Assembly: GCA_029260715.1 (NCBI GenBank)
Contig: JAJDCS010000003.1
Span: forward strand, 113,180 to 177,179
Source: Phycisphaeraceae bacterium
Lineage (GTDB): Bacteria; Planctomycetota; Phycisphaerae; Phycisphaerales; Phycisphaeraceae
DNA: 64,000 bases
Direction: 5' to 3'
A program made the translations under genes and the position numbers. How positions within the stretch are numbered: position 1 is the first letter of the stretch; every line of letters begins with the position of its first letter. The notes under the pieces were generated by a model. It worked only from the letters and a program-made list of their open reading frames with translations, ran no database searches and had not been told where the DNA came from. Below, piece by piece: positions 23,520 to 32,435 of the stretch.

Positions 23520-24512
23520 ATGGACACCAACGCCTCGCCATCCTCAAAACTCGCCGACCTCGTCGAGCGGATCGTCCATAGCTACCACGCCCACCCCCAA
23601 CTGCACCACCTCGACTCCACCTTCCTGCCCAGCCGCGACAGGGCCATCGAGATCACCGAGCTCCTGCGAAAGATCATCTTCCCAGGCTTCTTCGACGAGC
23701 AACGGCTAACCTCCGACACCGTCCACCACCACGCCGGCGACCTCCTGCACCAGACACACGACCTGCTCTACGAGCAAATCCGCCAGGCCCTACGCTACGA
23801 CCTCAACCGCACACAGGGCAACGGCAAGGGCGATGATTGCGACGACTGCGACACCCAAGCCCAAAAAGTAACCTTCCAGTTCCTCGAACGCATCCCCGAA
23901 ATCCGCAGGATGCTCAGCCTCGACGTACAGGCCGCGTTCGACGGCGACCCCGCAGCCGCCAACTACGACGAGACCGTCTTCTGCTACCCCGGCATCGACG
24001 CCATCTTCATCCACCGCGTCGCACACGAGCTGTGGAAGCTCGACGTGCCGCTATTAGCGCGCATCATCAGCGAGTACAGCCACAACCAGACCGGCATCGA
24101 CATCCACCCCGGCGCCACGATCGACGAATCGTTCTTCCTCGACCACGGCACCGGTGTCGTCATCGGCGAGACCACCGAGATCGGCAAGCGCGTGAAGGTG
24201 TACCAGGGCGTCACACTCGGCGCGCTATCCACCAAAGGCGGGCAAGTCTGGCGCGGGCGAAAACGCCACCCCACCATCGAAGACGACGTCACCATCTACG
24301 GCGGCGCCATCATCCTCGGCGGCAACACCATCATCGGCCAAGGGTCCACCATCGGCGGCTCCGTCTTCCTCACACAGTCCGTGCCCGCCTACCACACCGT
24401 CTCCATGAAGCTCTCCGAGCTAAAAATCACCGCCGCGCGCAAGCCCAAGAATAAAGCCAAAGCCACGGAAGCACCGTCACAGGCCAACGACGATTCGGGG
24501 TTTGAGATATAG
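23520..24512 (+). CDS. cysE: Serine O-acetyltransferase
   Basis: CysE/EpsC transfers acetyl from acetyl-CoA to L-serine, the first step of cysteine synthesis. The 330-residue product has an alpha-helical N-terminal domain (~1-180) and a left-handed beta-helix from ~190 with hexapeptide repeats. Diagnostic segments are CYPGIDAIFIHRVAHELWKL, TGIDIHPGATIDESFFLDHG with the catalytic His, TGVVIGETTEIGKRVKVYQG, VTLGALS and the KRHPTIEDDVTIYGGAIILGG turns. The long N-terminal domain and the D/C-rich loop (DDCDDCDTQ, ~105-113) suit the EpsC-type family. The cysK partner is not in the window. It starts 20 bp after the 6S RNA terminator and has no obvious operon partner. Confidence 0.93.
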   Translation: MDTNASPSSKLADLVERIVHSYHAHPQLHHLDSTFLPSRDRAIEITELLRKIIFPGFFDEQRLTSDTVHHHAGDLLHQTHDLLYEQIRQALRYDLNRTQGNGKGDDCDDCDTQAQKVTFQFLERIPEIRRMLSLDVQAAFDGDPAAANYDETVFCYPGIDAIFIHRVAHELWKLDVPLLARIISEYSHNQTGIDIHPGATIDESFFLDHGTGVVIGETTEIGKRVKVYQGVTLGALSTKGGQVWRGRKRHPTIEDDVTIYGGAIILGGNTIIGQGSTIGGSVFLTQSVPAYHTVSMKLSELKITAARKPKNKAKATEAPSQANDDSGFEI

Positions 24513-24535
24513 CCAGGTGCCAGATTTGGGTGCCA

Positions 24536-24567
24536 CGGCCAGCGAGCAAAGCGAGTCGGCCGTGCAT
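24536..24567 (+). repeat. GGGTGCCACGGCC-type palindromic repeat
   Basis: GGGTGCCACGGCC, spacer AGCGAGCAAAGCGAGTC, GGCCGTG: another stem with the GGGTGCCAC head. The gap to the next gene also contains a short GGATGGCACC piece near 24583. Confidence 0.55.
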
Positions 24568-24639
24568 ACCCCCTGAACCACTCGGATGGCACCAGCCCAA
24601 CAAGACAGTGAGCCCAGACTCAGCTAACATATATCCGCT

Positions 24640-24894
24640 ATGCCAGACACCGCCCAAGCCAACCCCACCAACCCCGCCGCCATCGACGAGGAACTACTCA
24701 AAATCCTCGTCTGTCCGCTAACGCGTAGCCCACTCACGCAAGTCGGCAACGAGTTAGTCGGCCAAACCGGCGGCCTACGCTACCCCATCCGCGACGGCAT
24801 CCCCATCCTCCTAATCGACGAAGCCAAAATGCCCGACGGCGTGGCGAACCTTGACAAGTTCAAGAAGCGCTTCGCCGACCAGATCCCGCGGTAA
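24640..24894 (+). CDS. Trm112 family protein
   Basis: The 84-residue product matches the small Trm112/YcaR family: LLKILVCPLTRSPLTQ, GGLRYPIRDGIPILLIDEAK. In eukaryotes Trm112 activates methyltransferases; bacterial homologues are small zinc-ribbon-like proteins of uncertain role. Only one cysteine of the usual four remains (VCPLTRS in place of C-P-x-C), so zinc binding is probably lost, as in many bacterial members. It stands alone behind a repeat. Confidence 0.85.
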   Translation: MPDTAQANPTNPAAIDEELLKILVCPLTRSPLTQVGNELVGQTGGLRYPIRDGIPILLIDEAKMPDGVANLDKFKKRFADQIPR

Positions 24895-25001
24895 CAACAC
24901 CAACACCACAACAGCGCCCACGACGAGCCGCGACCGTAAGGAAGCGGTCTCTTCTGGATCGCACACATGCTGCGTGGCACCCGAGCGATATAGTAGGCAT
25001 C

Positions 25002-25937
25002 ATGCCAATGAGCGATGAACAGTTCGAGGAACACATTCGGTCGCGATCGAAACAGCCTCCCGCTATCCTTTATAAATACATGTCGATTGAGACAGCTCGC
25101 ATCGTTCTTTCGACCGGGAAGCTTCGGTTTCAATCCCCGCTCAAGTACAACGATCCACTCGATTCCCAGTGGGATGTGATGTGGCCGGTGTCCACGCCGG
25201 AGGCGCGTGATTACGAGCAAACGCTAATAGAACAAGCATTGCATAATCCACGCTCATGGCCAAACAACACTGATCCGGAACACAAGGCCGCAATAGATCA
25301 AGTGCGAACCAGTATTAACCAACGACCAGAGGCACAACGCGATCAGGAAATCGCAAAGTTTGCACGGGATGCAGCAACGAGTTCCGAAGTGCCTAAGCAG
25401 CATACTCAACAGATACACGATATGAGGCGTAGAATGAGGGTTTTCTGTCTCTCTGAGACGGATTGTTCCATCCTCATGTGGTCGCATTACGCGGATCAGC
25501 ATCGGGGTGTTGTGCTGGGGTTTGATACTGAAGCGATGGAGCGATTTTGGCGTCGTCCGTTGGAGTCCATCAATTACACGGATGAACTACCTCAACTCAT
25601 TGATCCGAAGGCTTGGAGTCGATCAATAATATTTGGGCTTACTGAGCCGGATTTGAAGGTACACGAGCGTGAATGGGCTTTGACAAAACACTCGGATTGG
25701 GGATACGAAAAAGAGTGGAGATTCGTTTGGATCGCTCAAAAAGGGACGGATGGGGACTACGAAAATTTTGAGTTTCCTAGAAGCTCGCTTGTAGAACTCG
25801 TCTTGGGGTGCAAAACTGATGCAGTGCAATCGCAGGAATTGCTATCGATTGCCCGTACCTTTCGGTCCGACGTGAAGCATTTCCAAATGTCAATTCATCC
25901 CCACCGGCTTCAGCTTATCAAGTCGGATGTTTCGTAG
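25002..25937 (+). CDS. DUF2971 domain protein
   Basis: The 311-residue product fits the DUF2971 family: LYKYMSIETARIVLSTGKLR and FQSPLKYNDPLDSQW at the N-terminus, then VFCLSETDCSILMWSHYADQ with HRGVVLGFD, and KHSDWGYEKEWRFVW near the end. The conserved histidine, tryptophans and acidic residues suggest a catalytic or ligand-binding fold, but the function is unknown. The gene is more AT-rich and uses different codons from its neighbours, which suggests horizontal transfer. The start ATG at 25002 (MPMSDEQ) has a second ATG two codons later. Repeats flank it on both sides. Confidence 0.85.
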   Translation: MPMSDEQFEEHIRSRSKQPPAILYKYMSIETARIVLSTGKLRFQSPLKYNDPLDSQWDVMWPVSTPEARDYEQTLIEQALHNPRSWPNNTDPEHKAAIDQVRTSINQRPEAQRDQEIAKFARDAATSSEVPKQHTQQIHDMRRRMRVFCLSETDCSILMWSHYADQHRGVVLGFDTEAMERFWRRPLESINYTDELPQLIDPKAWSRSIIFGLTEPDLKVHEREWALTKHSDWGYEKEWRFVWIAQKGTDGDYENFEFPRSSLVELVLGCKTDAVQSQELLSIARTFRSDVKHFQMSIHPHRLQLIKSDVS

Positions 25938-25991
25938 GTCCGCCGGGTGCCGATTCACAACAGACCGACGAAAACGTTATCAATACCCGAC

Positions 25992-26027
25992 GGGTGGCTG
26001 GGGCTAAGCGAAGCGTGCCCCAGTGAC
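25992..26027. repeat. TGGGGCTAAG...TGCCCCAGTG hairpin repeat
   Basis: GGCTGGGGCTAAGCGAAGCG and TGCCCCAGTGACC form a short hairpin. Copies occur at 29016-29050, 58899-58938 (reversed) and 60041-60076; the last two carry TCCGCCTMAGGCGGA in the loop. Confidence 0.7.
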
Positions 26028-26033
26028 CTTCGC

Positions 26034-27584
26034 TCAACCCTCGTACTTAAGCACCGGATTCCGCGCCGCCCCCACCTCATCTAACCTGCTCACCGGCGCA
26101 TTACGCGGCGCCGCCTTCAGCGCCTCCGGGTCAGCCGCGATTTCGTCGGCGATTTTGAGCATCACTTCCACGAACCGGTCCAGCACCGCCAAGCTCTCGG
26201 TCTCCGTAGGCTCGATCATGAAGCAGTCGTGTACGGGCCAGTGCATGGTGGGCGGGTGGATGCCGTGGTCGATCAGCCGCTTGGCGATATCGACCAGCGT
26301 GACGCCCTTGGCTAGCAGCCGCTTGGGCACGGTGATGAACTCGTGGGCGCAGAAGCGTTTGTTCTGCGGGTCAAAGTAAGGCGTCTCGTATTGATCACGG
26401 AGCTTGGCGGCGAGGTAGTTGGCACTGAGCACAGCCGTGTGCGAAATATCACGCAACCCCTCAGGCCCGCAAGCGGCGATGTAGGCCCAGCACCGCAGCA
26501 ACACCCCGAATTGCCCCGTAAACCCACGCACCTTGCCGATCGACTTGGGTCGGCTGTTTTCCCAACGGTAACGCGAACCGCCAGCCGCGTCGGTTTCACA
26601 CACCACCTGCGGCACCGGCAGGTACGGGCTCAAGAACGACCGTACCGCGATCGGCCCCGCGCCGGGCCCGCCGCAGCCGTGGGGCGTCGAAAACGTCTTG
26701 TGCGTGTTGAAGTGCATCACGTCCACGCCGAAGTCGCCCGGGCGGCTCACGCCGGCGATCGCGTTCATGTTCGCGCCGTCGAGGTAGAGCAACGCCCCAG
26801 CCTCGTGCAGGATGTCGGCGATCTGTGTGATCGTCCCGTCGAACAGCCCGGCTGTGTTGGGGTTCGTGATCATCAGCGCCGCCGTTTCATCGTTCACCAA
26901 GCCGCGTAGCGCTTCCAGATCAACCAGCCCATCTTTCGATGGCACCTTCACCACGTTCGCCCCGCACATGGCACACGAAGCCGGGTTCGTCCCGTGCGCG
27001 GTATCCGGGGCAAGCACCGTCCGGCGCTGCGGCGCGTTGCCGCCTTGGGGGTCTTGGAAGTAAGCGCGGATCACTTTTAGCGCCGCGTACTCGCCGTGCG
27101 CCCCCGCGCACGGCTGGAGGCACACCTCGTCAAGCCCGGCGATCTGCGCCAGCCACGTGCGGAGCTGATACAGCATCGCCAGTGTGCCTTGCGCGTCTTG
27201 GTCGTCTTGCAAAGGGTGCACGGCTGTGAAGCCGGGCATGGCGGCGGCGGTCTCGTTCACACGCGGGTTGTACTTCATCGTGCACGAACCCAGCGGGTAA
27301 AAATTAGCATCAACAGAGAAATTCCGCGCCGCGATATGCGTGTAGTGGCGGACCAACTCGAGCTGACCCACTTCAGGCAACGCTGGCGGACCGTCGGCCA
27401 ACAGCCCCGCCGGCTCGGCCGCCTCGGGCACGTCCAGCGCGGGCAGGTCCACAGCCCGAGCGCCCGGCGTGGATTGCTCGAAGATCAGCGGCACGCCACG
27501 CGCGCCGGCACGCGACGCGTTCGCAGGGGTGGGGGTTGCCGATGCCGTGTTGGGCGGTTGATCCATGAGTAGTGTCGGGGTCAC
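26034..27584 (-). CDS. gcvPB: Glycine dehydrogenase (decarboxylating) subunit 2
   Basis: This is the PLP-binding half of the glycine cleavage P-protein, which decarboxylates glycine and passes the aminomethyl group to GcvH. The 516-residue product starts with GTG 27584, which overlaps the stop codon of gcvPA by 4 bp, so the two are translated together. The family markers SCTMKYNPR, the gly-rich HFNTHKTFSTPHGCGGPGAG with the PLP lysine, and the C-terminal HWPVHDCFMIEPTETES are present. The first ~55 residues (A/P-rich) are longer than usual. gcvT and gcvH are not in the window. Confidence 0.94.
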   Translation of the reverse strand: MTPTLLMDQPPNTASATPTPANASRAGARGVPLIFEQSTPGARAVDLPALDVPEAAEPAGLLADGPPALPEVGQLELVRHYTHIAARNFSVDANFYPLGSCTMKYNPRVNETAAAMPGFTAVHPLQDDQDAQGTLAMLYQLRTWLAQIAGLDEVCLQPCAGAHGEYAALKVIRAYFQDPQGGNAPQRRTVLAPDTAHGTNPASCAMCGANVVKVPSKDGLVDLEALRGLVNDETAALMITNPNTAGLFDGTITQIADILHEAGALLYLDGANMNAIAGVSRPGDFGVDVMHFNTHKTFSTPHGCGGPGAGPIAVRSFLSPYLPVPQVVCETDAAGGSRYRWENSRPKSIGKVRGFTGQFGVLLRCWAYIAACGPEGLRDISHTAVLSANYLAAKLRDQYETPYFDPQNKRFCAHEFITVPKRLLAKGVTLVDIAKRLIDHGIHPPTMHWPVHDCFMIEPTETESLAVLDRFVEVMLKIADEIAADPEALKAAPRNAPVSRLDEVGAARNPVLKYEG

Positions 27585-28948
27585 GCCAACTCCTTTAACA
27601 AGTTGACCAGGCTGGTGATTTGTTGAGCGGTTCGCTTCTCGGTGACGGCTACGAGCAACTGGTTGGCCGAGCCGACGCCAAGCTTGGCGCAGTCGAGCCC
27701 GGGGTGGATGCCCTGGGCGCGTCCCGCGTCGATGATTTTTTGCGCGGGCACGGGGCAGTTCACGACAAACTCGTGGAAGAACGGCCCGTCATAAGCCAGG
27801 GAGTAGCCCTTTATTGACGCGATCTGATCGGCTGCGTGGTGCGCTTTGTGGTAGCACTGTCGCGCCGCGTCGCGCAGCCCGTGCGGGCCCATGGCCGTAA
27901 TGTAAATCGTGGCGCGTAACGCCAGCAGCCCCTGGTTGGTGCAGATGTTGCTCGTGGCCTTGGCGCCTCGGATGTGCTGCTCGCGCGTCTGGAGGGTCAG
28001 GCAGAACCCGCGTCGCCCTTGCGCGTCAATGGTCTGACCCACCAGCCGCCCCGGCATCTTGCGCAACAACGCCTGCTTCGCGGCGAACAGCCCCAGGTAC
28101 GGCCCGCCGTACTGCAGCGGGATGCCCAGCGGTTGACCTTCACCGGCAGCGATGTCAGCACCGCAGTCGCCCGGGCGCTTGAGCATGGCACAAGCGATCG
28201 GGTTGAACGCAGCGATGGCGAGCGTTTTTTCTTGGGTGTGCGTCGCGGCGAATAGCGACGCCCAGTCTTCGATCTGCCCGTAAACGTTCGGTGACTGGAC
28301 CACCACACACGCCGCGTCGCCGTGGTCCAGCTCGGCTTGCAGCGTTTCAACGCGGAGCGTGCCGGATTCCGGGTCGGCCTGTACTTCAACCAACTCAACG
28401 GGCAAGTCGGACAGGTAAGTCCCGATCACCCGCCGGTAGTCGGGGTGCAACGTAGACGCCACGAGCACGCGCCGCCGCCCGGTGGTGTTCAAAGCCATGA
28501 TCACCGCTTCAGCCACGGCCGTGGCGCCCTCGTAAAGCGACGCGTTGGCCACATCCAGGCCCGTCAGTTGGCAGACCTGTGTCTGGAACTCGAAAAATGC
28601 TTGGAGAGACCCTTGCGAAGCCTCGGCTTGGTACGGCGTATACGCGGTGACGAACGCGCCCTGCCCAGCCATATGGTCCACCACCGCTGGGATGAAGTGG
28701 TCATAAGCGCCCCCACCCATAAAGCAGGCCCCGCCCGGCGCAGCCGCGGGTCGGTTCCGCTGGGCCAACGCGTTCAATGTGTCGACCAGTTCCAACTCGC
28801 TTTTGCCACTGGGCAGGCCGTCTAACTGCGGCGGTGCGTCGAGCCGGTAGGCCTTGGGGAGGTTGCCGTAAAGCTCCTCGACACGCTCCACGCCGATGGC
28901 TTGGAGCATCGCCCGGCGTTGATCTTCGGTAATCTGCACGTAGTTCAT
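27581..28948 (-). CDS. gcvPA: Glycine dehydrogenase (decarboxylating) subunit 1
   Basis: The 455-residue product is the N-terminal half of the split P-protein: MNYVQITEDQRRAMLQAIGV, FMGGGAYDHFIPAVVDHMAG, AYTPYQAEASQGSLQAFFEF, the VANASLYEGATAVAEAV helix and the FCLTLQTREQHIRGAKATSN segment. GcvPA and GcvPB form the alpha2beta2 glycine decarboxylase found in bacteria and archaea that lack the single long GcvP. ATG 28948 is chosen; an upstream in-frame extension is not family-like. gcvPA lies just upstream of gcvPB with a 4-bp overlap. Confidence 0.95.
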   Translation of the reverse strand: MNYVQITEDQRRAMLQAIGVERVEELYGNLPKAYRLDAPPQLDGLPSGKSELELVDTLNALAQRNRPAAAPGGACFMGGGAYDHFIPAVVDHMAGQGAFVTAYTPYQAEASQGSLQAFFEFQTQVCQLTGLDVANASLYEGATAVAEAVIMALNTTGRRRVLVASTLHPDYRRVIGTYLSDLPVELVEVQADPESGTLRVETLQAELDHGDAACVVVQSPNVYGQIEDWASLFAATHTQEKTLAIAAFNPIACAMLKRPGDCGADIAAGEGQPLGIPLQYGGPYLGLFAAKQALLRKMPGRLVGQTIDAQGRRGFCLTLQTREQHIRGAKATSNICTNQGLLALRATIYITAMGPHGLRDAARQCYHKAHHAADQIASIKGYSLAYDGPFFHEFVVNCPVPAQKIIDAGRAQGIHPGLDCAKLGVGSANQLLVAVTEKRTAQQITSLVNLLKELA

Positions 28949-29015
28949 AGGGTGCTTTCTCGCGTTGGATAACGACAAAGAAGTGTACACAAACCGGGCA
29001 AAGTCTTCGAGGCGT

Positions 29016-29050
29016 GTGGCTGGGGCTAAACAAAGCGTGCCCCGGTGGCT
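29016..29050 (+). repeat. TGGGGCTAAA...TGCCCCGGTG hairpin repeat
   Basis: Second copy of the 25992-type hairpin, in the short gap between gcvPA and polX. Confidence 0.65.
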
Positions 29051-29092
29051 CCCACGCGCGGCGGACCCGTCGGTACAATCCCCCTAACCCCA

Positions 29093-30868
29093 ATGAGCGT
29101 GGCTAACCAACAACTCGTGGCGGTGTTCTCACAAATGGCCGCTGTGCTGGAGATACTCGGTGCCGACCGCTTCCGCGTCAACGCCTTCAACAAAGCCGCA
29201 CGCGTCATCGACGACCTGATCGACGACCTCGCCGCCATCGGCCCCGACGTGAAGCAACTCACCGCCATCGAGGGCATCGGAAAAGGCACCGCACAACGCA
29301 TCGCCGAGTTCCTCAAAAACGGCAAGATCAAAGAACACGACGAACTGCTCGCGAAGCTCCCACCAGGCCTGCTCGACCTGCTGGACATCTCCGGCCTCGG
29401 GCCGAAGACCGTCGCGCTGCTGTGGAAAGATGGCGGCGTCGAAAGCCTGGCCGACCTCAAAACCAAACTCGATCAAGGCGATGAACTGGCCAAGCTGCCG
29501 GGACTAGGCGCCAAGAAGCTGGAGAACATCCGCAAGAGCATGGCCTTCGCCCAGACATCGGGCCGACGCGTCCGCCTGGGACAGGCGCTGCCCCTGGCAA
29601 GCTGGTTCGTCTCGAAGCTGCGGCAGTTGAAGGGCGTGCAGCAAGCCGCATACGCCGGCAGCCTGCGACGCGGCAAGGAGACCATCGGCGATATCGACCT
29701 GATCGTCGCCGCCGACGGCGGGAAAAACCACGAAAAAACCGCCAAGGCCATCAGCGACGCGTTTGTAAAGCTCGAACCCGTCAGCGAAATCCTCGTCAAA
29801 GGCCCCACCAAAACTTCCATCCGAACCGCCGATTCATTCGGCAACGCCCAAGGCGGCATCCAGGTCGACCTGCGAGTGGTTTCACTCGAAAGCTACGGCG
29901 CGGCGCTCATGTACTTCACAGGCTCGAAAGAACACAACGTCCAGCTACGCGAACGCGCCATCAAGCAAGGCGCCAAGCTCAACGAATACGGCCTATACAA
30001 AGGCGAAAAAATCATCGCCGCCAAAACCGAGCAGGACGTGTACAAAGCCTTGGGCCTCGCGCCCATCCCCCCGGCCCTGCGACAGGGGCGCAACGAGCTG
30101 GCGCTGGCCGAGGCGGGCAAGCTGCCAAGGCTCATCGAGCTAACCGATATCAAATCAGAGCTACACGCCCACACCACCGCCAGCGACGGACGCTGGTCGA
30201 TCCACGAACTAGCCATCGCCGCCGCAGAACGCGGATTCCACACCGTCGCCATCACCGACCATTCCCGCAGCCAGCCCATCGCCAACGGCCTGTCGTGCGA
30301 ACGACTCGAGCAGCACATCCAAGCCATACGCGACGTGGCCAAAAAACTCAAAGACAAGATCACCGTCTTAGCAGGCAGCGAGGTCGACATCCTCTCCGAC
30401 GGCAAGCTCGACTACCCCGACAGCCTGCTCGCACAGCTAGACGTCGTCATCGCCTCGCCCCACAGCGCGCTCAACCAAGATCCCGCCAAAGCCACCAAGC
30501 GCCTGATCAAAGCCGTCGAGAACCGCTACGTCACCGTCATCGGCCACCCCACCGGCCGGCTCATCAACCGCCGCGAGGGCCTGCACCCCGACATGAAGCA
30601 AGTCATCGCCGCCGCCGCACAACGCGGCATCGCCCTGGAGATCAACGCCAACAACTGGCGCCTCGACCTCAACGACGCCCACGCACGAGCCGCCATCGAA
30701 GCGGGCGCCAAGCTGTCGATCAACACCGACGCCCACGGCCCAGGCGACATGGACCAACTCATCTACGGCGTCATCACCGCCCGCCGCGCGGGCGCGACCA
30801 AGGGCGACGTGATCAACGCCATGACAGCCGCGCAGTTGCAGAAGTGGCTCAAGAGCACCAAGCAGTAA
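29093..30868 (+). CDS. polX: DNA polymerase/3'-5' exonuclease PolX
   Basis: The 591-residue product has the bacterial PolX layout: an N-terminal helix-hairpin-helix region (residues 1-145, with AIEGIGKGTAQRIAEFLKN and GLGPKTVALLW), a family X polymerase palm (~150-315; YAGSLRRGKETIGDIDLIVA, with the catalytic Asp pair in DIDLI, and a third Asp in IQVDLRVV), and a C-terminal PHP domain (~330-590; ELHAHTTASDGRWS, AITDHSRSQP, GSEVDILSDG, ASPHSAL, IGHPTGRLI, LEINANNWRLD, SINTDAHGPGDM). PHP metal residues look intact, so exonuclease activity is expected. PolX fills short gaps in base excision repair. ATG 29093 is preferred to an upstream start. Confidence 0.95.
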   Translation: MSVANQQLVAVFSQMAAVLEILGADRFRVNAFNKAARVIDDLIDDLAAIGPDVKQLTAIEGIGKGTAQRIAEFLKNGKIKEHDELLAKLPPGLLDLLDISGLGPKTVALLWKDGGVESLADLKTKLDQGDELAKLPGLGAKKLENIRKSMAFAQTSGRRVRLGQALPLASWFVSKLRQLKGVQQAAYAGSLRRGKETIGDIDLIVAADGGKNHEKTAKAISDAFVKLEPVSEILVKGPTKTSIRTADSFGNAQGGIQVDLRVVSLESYGAALMYFTGSKEHNVQLRERAIKQGAKLNEYGLYKGEKIIAAKTEQDVYKALGLAPIPPALRQGRNELALAEAGKLPRLIELTDIKSELHAHTTASDGRWSIHELAIAAAERGFHTVAITDHSRSQPIANGLSCERLEQHIQAIRDVAKKLKDKITVLAGSEVDILSDGKLDYPDSLLAQLDVVIASPHSALNQDPAKATKRLIKAVENRYVTVIGHPTGRLINRREGLHPDMKQVIAAAAQRGIALEINANNWRLDLNDAHARAAIEAGAKLSINTDAHGPGDMDQLIYGVITARRAGATKGDVINAMTAAQLQKWLKSTKQ

Positions 30869-30950
30869 CATGGATTGGAATGATGAATTGAATCGTCCGC
30901 TACGAGCCGTCCACCCGCCAAATCGACGCGAGAGCGCTTTGCAGCGGGCG

Positions 30951-30989
30951 ATCTCCTCTCCCTTCCAGGGAGAGGATGAAGGTGAGGGT
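30951..30989 (+). repeat. CTCTCCC / GGGAGAGG hairpin repeat
   Basis: CTCCTCTCCCTTCCAGGGAGAGG, then a TGAAGGTGAGGG tail. The preceding bases 30897-30950 resemble the CGCTACGAGCCG...GCGGGCGATC repeat ends seen at 36497. Related hairpins recur at 31525-31650 and 51298-51360. Confidence 0.6.
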
Positions 30990-31038
30990 TGGGCGTTTGA
31001 TTGCCACCGATTCGATCGTTTGGGAGTAAGATTTCGCC

Positions 31039-31397
31039 ATGTCTCAAGGCAATGCAAACCGCATGCGGCACCATCGTATTGAACCGCCAAAGACACAACG
31101 GGCTCGCCGGCTTCGTCACGACGCCACCATTCCGGAGCGTTTGCTCTGGGGTATCCTGCGCGCCGGCCAACTTGGCGGCTTCAAATTCCGGCGACAGCAC
31201 CCGTTGGCCCGTTTGTGGTGGACTTCTACTGCCCACGGTCCAAACTTGTGGTGGAATTGGACGGCTTATCCCACGTAGGCCACGCTGATGCGGACGAAAG
31301 AAGAACGCACTACCTGCAACAACAAGGCTTGAAAGTCATCCGGGTGACGAACGACGACGTGATTCACCACCCCGACGCGGTAGCGGAATACATTTGA
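31039..31397 (+). pseudogene. DUF559 endonuclease-like gene with a frameshift
   Basis: The first frame (from ATG 31039) encodes the DUF559 opening: TIPERLLWGILRAGQLGGFK and FRRQHPLA. The rest is in another frame: GPFVVDFYCPRSKLVVELDG, HADADERRTHYLQQQGLKVI and RVTNDDVI. The family usually reads FRRQHP(V/L)GPFVVDFYC, so one base is missing in TTGGCCC at ~31205-31208 (expected TTGGGCCC). DUF559 proteins are related to very short patch repair-type nucleases. Without frameshifting the product is broken. Like many of its relatives, it is next to CTCTCCC/GGGAGAGG repeats. Confidence 0.8.
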
Positions 31398-31524
31398 CGC
31401 GAAGCGGAGGATTCACATGAAGCCCAAAACACAAAGCAAGGTTAACGGCTAGGCGTAGGAATACCCCAAAACACAGCGTTGAATTCCTCTCCTCTTCACG
31501 GCTTAGGGTAAAGCACAATATCCA

Positions 31525-31649
31525 ATCCTTCTCCCTGGAAGGGAGAGGGGGTGCCGCAGCATCTAATCCCTCTCCCCTCAGGGGAGAGGTTAGGTGAGGG
31601 GTGAAACCCTCGATATTTCAAAGCCCAACCCTCACCCCTGCCCTCTCCC
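31525..31649. repeat. Cluster of CTCTCCC / GGGAGAGG repeats
   Basis: The 616-bp region 31398-32013 holds no intact gene. It starts with hairpins CTTCTCCCTGGAAGGGAGAGG (about 31527-31550) and the unit ATCTAATCCCTCTCCCCTCA plus GGGGAGAGG... (31561-31626), followed by CCCAACCCTCACCCC and CCCTCTCCC up to the mobile element. The second unit is nearly identical over ~60 nt to 51298-51360. Confidence 0.65.
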
Positions 31650-31776
31650 TAGAGCACGTTGCATTTATAAATTTGATTGACTGGGTGGCACGGCTTGCTT
31701 GCAAGCCGTGAAATGCGGGTTCGCCATGTCAACGACCACCGAACATCCATCAAAGATAATCACGACAGGTGCTCTA
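31650..31776. mobile_element. 127-nt TIR-bounded non-autonomous element, copy 2
   Basis: Perfect 8-bp ends TAGAGCAC and GTGCTCTA bound the unit. It differs from the copy at 12912-13038 at three positions. It has the type C palindrome in the middle and no reading frame of note. It appears inserted between a CTCTCCC repeat and a PEP-CTERM remnant. Confidence 0.75.
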
Positions 31777-31804
31777 AAAGGAAGAGGGGGTATTGAGTGA
31801 TTCT

Positions 31805-31852
31805 TTATGCCGCCCGCCGCCGCCTAGCCATGCCCAGCACGCCCAGGCCCAT
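31805..31852 (-). pseudogene. Isolated PEP-CTERM tail, remnant of a lost gene
   Basis: On the minus strand this short stretch encodes MGLGVLGMARRRRAA followed by a stop codon, the end of a PEP-CTERM anchor (compare MGLGAWVLGRRRR in the spondin-like gene). Directly upstream is the perfect palindrome GGAAGTATATACTTCC (31855-31870) and then AT-rich DNA without a VPEP motif. The rest of the gene is gone. Confidence 0.6.
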
Positions 31853-32013
31853 CCGGAAGTATATACTTCCCAAATTATTAAAGAATTCAAAAATATTAAA
31901 CTGGGTAAAATAAGGGCCGGGTGCCATCTATGAGCAAGCCTCTGTCAAGTGAGTAGCCCGGTAGGTCCGGGCCAGCCCGGACACGAATTGAAAGAAACGC
32001 TCCCTTACAGCCG

Positions 32014-32364
32014 CTACTCGTGACGCGCAGCCTCTTTCACCCCGCACACCACCCACTCCCGAACCCGCTCAAGCTTCACCGCCCCAATCCCGTGCACGTC
32101 TTGCAGTTGCTCGATGCTTGTGAACCCACCAACCGCCTCGCGGTGCTCGACAATCCTCTGAGCCAAGCTAGGCCCGATCCCCGATAGCAACGCCAACTCA
32201 TCCGCCCCAGCCGCGTTGATATCCAGCAACGTCCCCGTGCTTTGCGGTTCATAGCCGGACACGCTTAGCGGACGCGTCGCGCTCACGACCAGCGTCACCC
32301 CCAGCATGGCCGCAACAAACCCAACGAGCAGCGCCGTTGAATGACTCATCAGTTGTAGACGCAT
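32014..32364 (-). CDS. ComEA-like helix-hairpin-helix protein, membrane-anchored
   Basis: The 116-residue product has an N-terminal membrane helix (ALLVGFVAAMLGVTLVV), a short linker and a helix-hairpin-helix pair of the ComEA type: LLDINAAGADELALLSGIGP, SLAQRIVEHREAVGGFTSIE and QLQDVHGIGAVKLERVREWV. ComEA binds incoming double-stranded DNA during natural transformation, but many such short proteins have other roles; the SLBB domain is absent. ATG at 32364 or 32349. It lies 71 bp downstream of the GH10-like gene on the same strand. Confidence 0.8.
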   Translation of the reverse strand: MRLQLMSHSTALLVGFVAAMLGVTLVVSATRPLSVSGYEPQSTGTLLDINAAGADELALLSGIGPSLAQRIVEHREAVGGFTSIEQLQDVHGIGAVKLERVREWVVCGVKEAARHE

Positions 32365-32435
32365 ACGCGGCCCCCAAGCCAGGCATCAACGCAAACTCAC
32401 CGGGCCGCTGAAACAACAGCGACACACCCACCCGC

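Noticed and set aside
28949..29092. Glycine riboswitch before gcvPA
   Set aside because: The gap is too short for the tandem aptamer and contains a hairpin repeat; no GGAGA...GG-type core was found.
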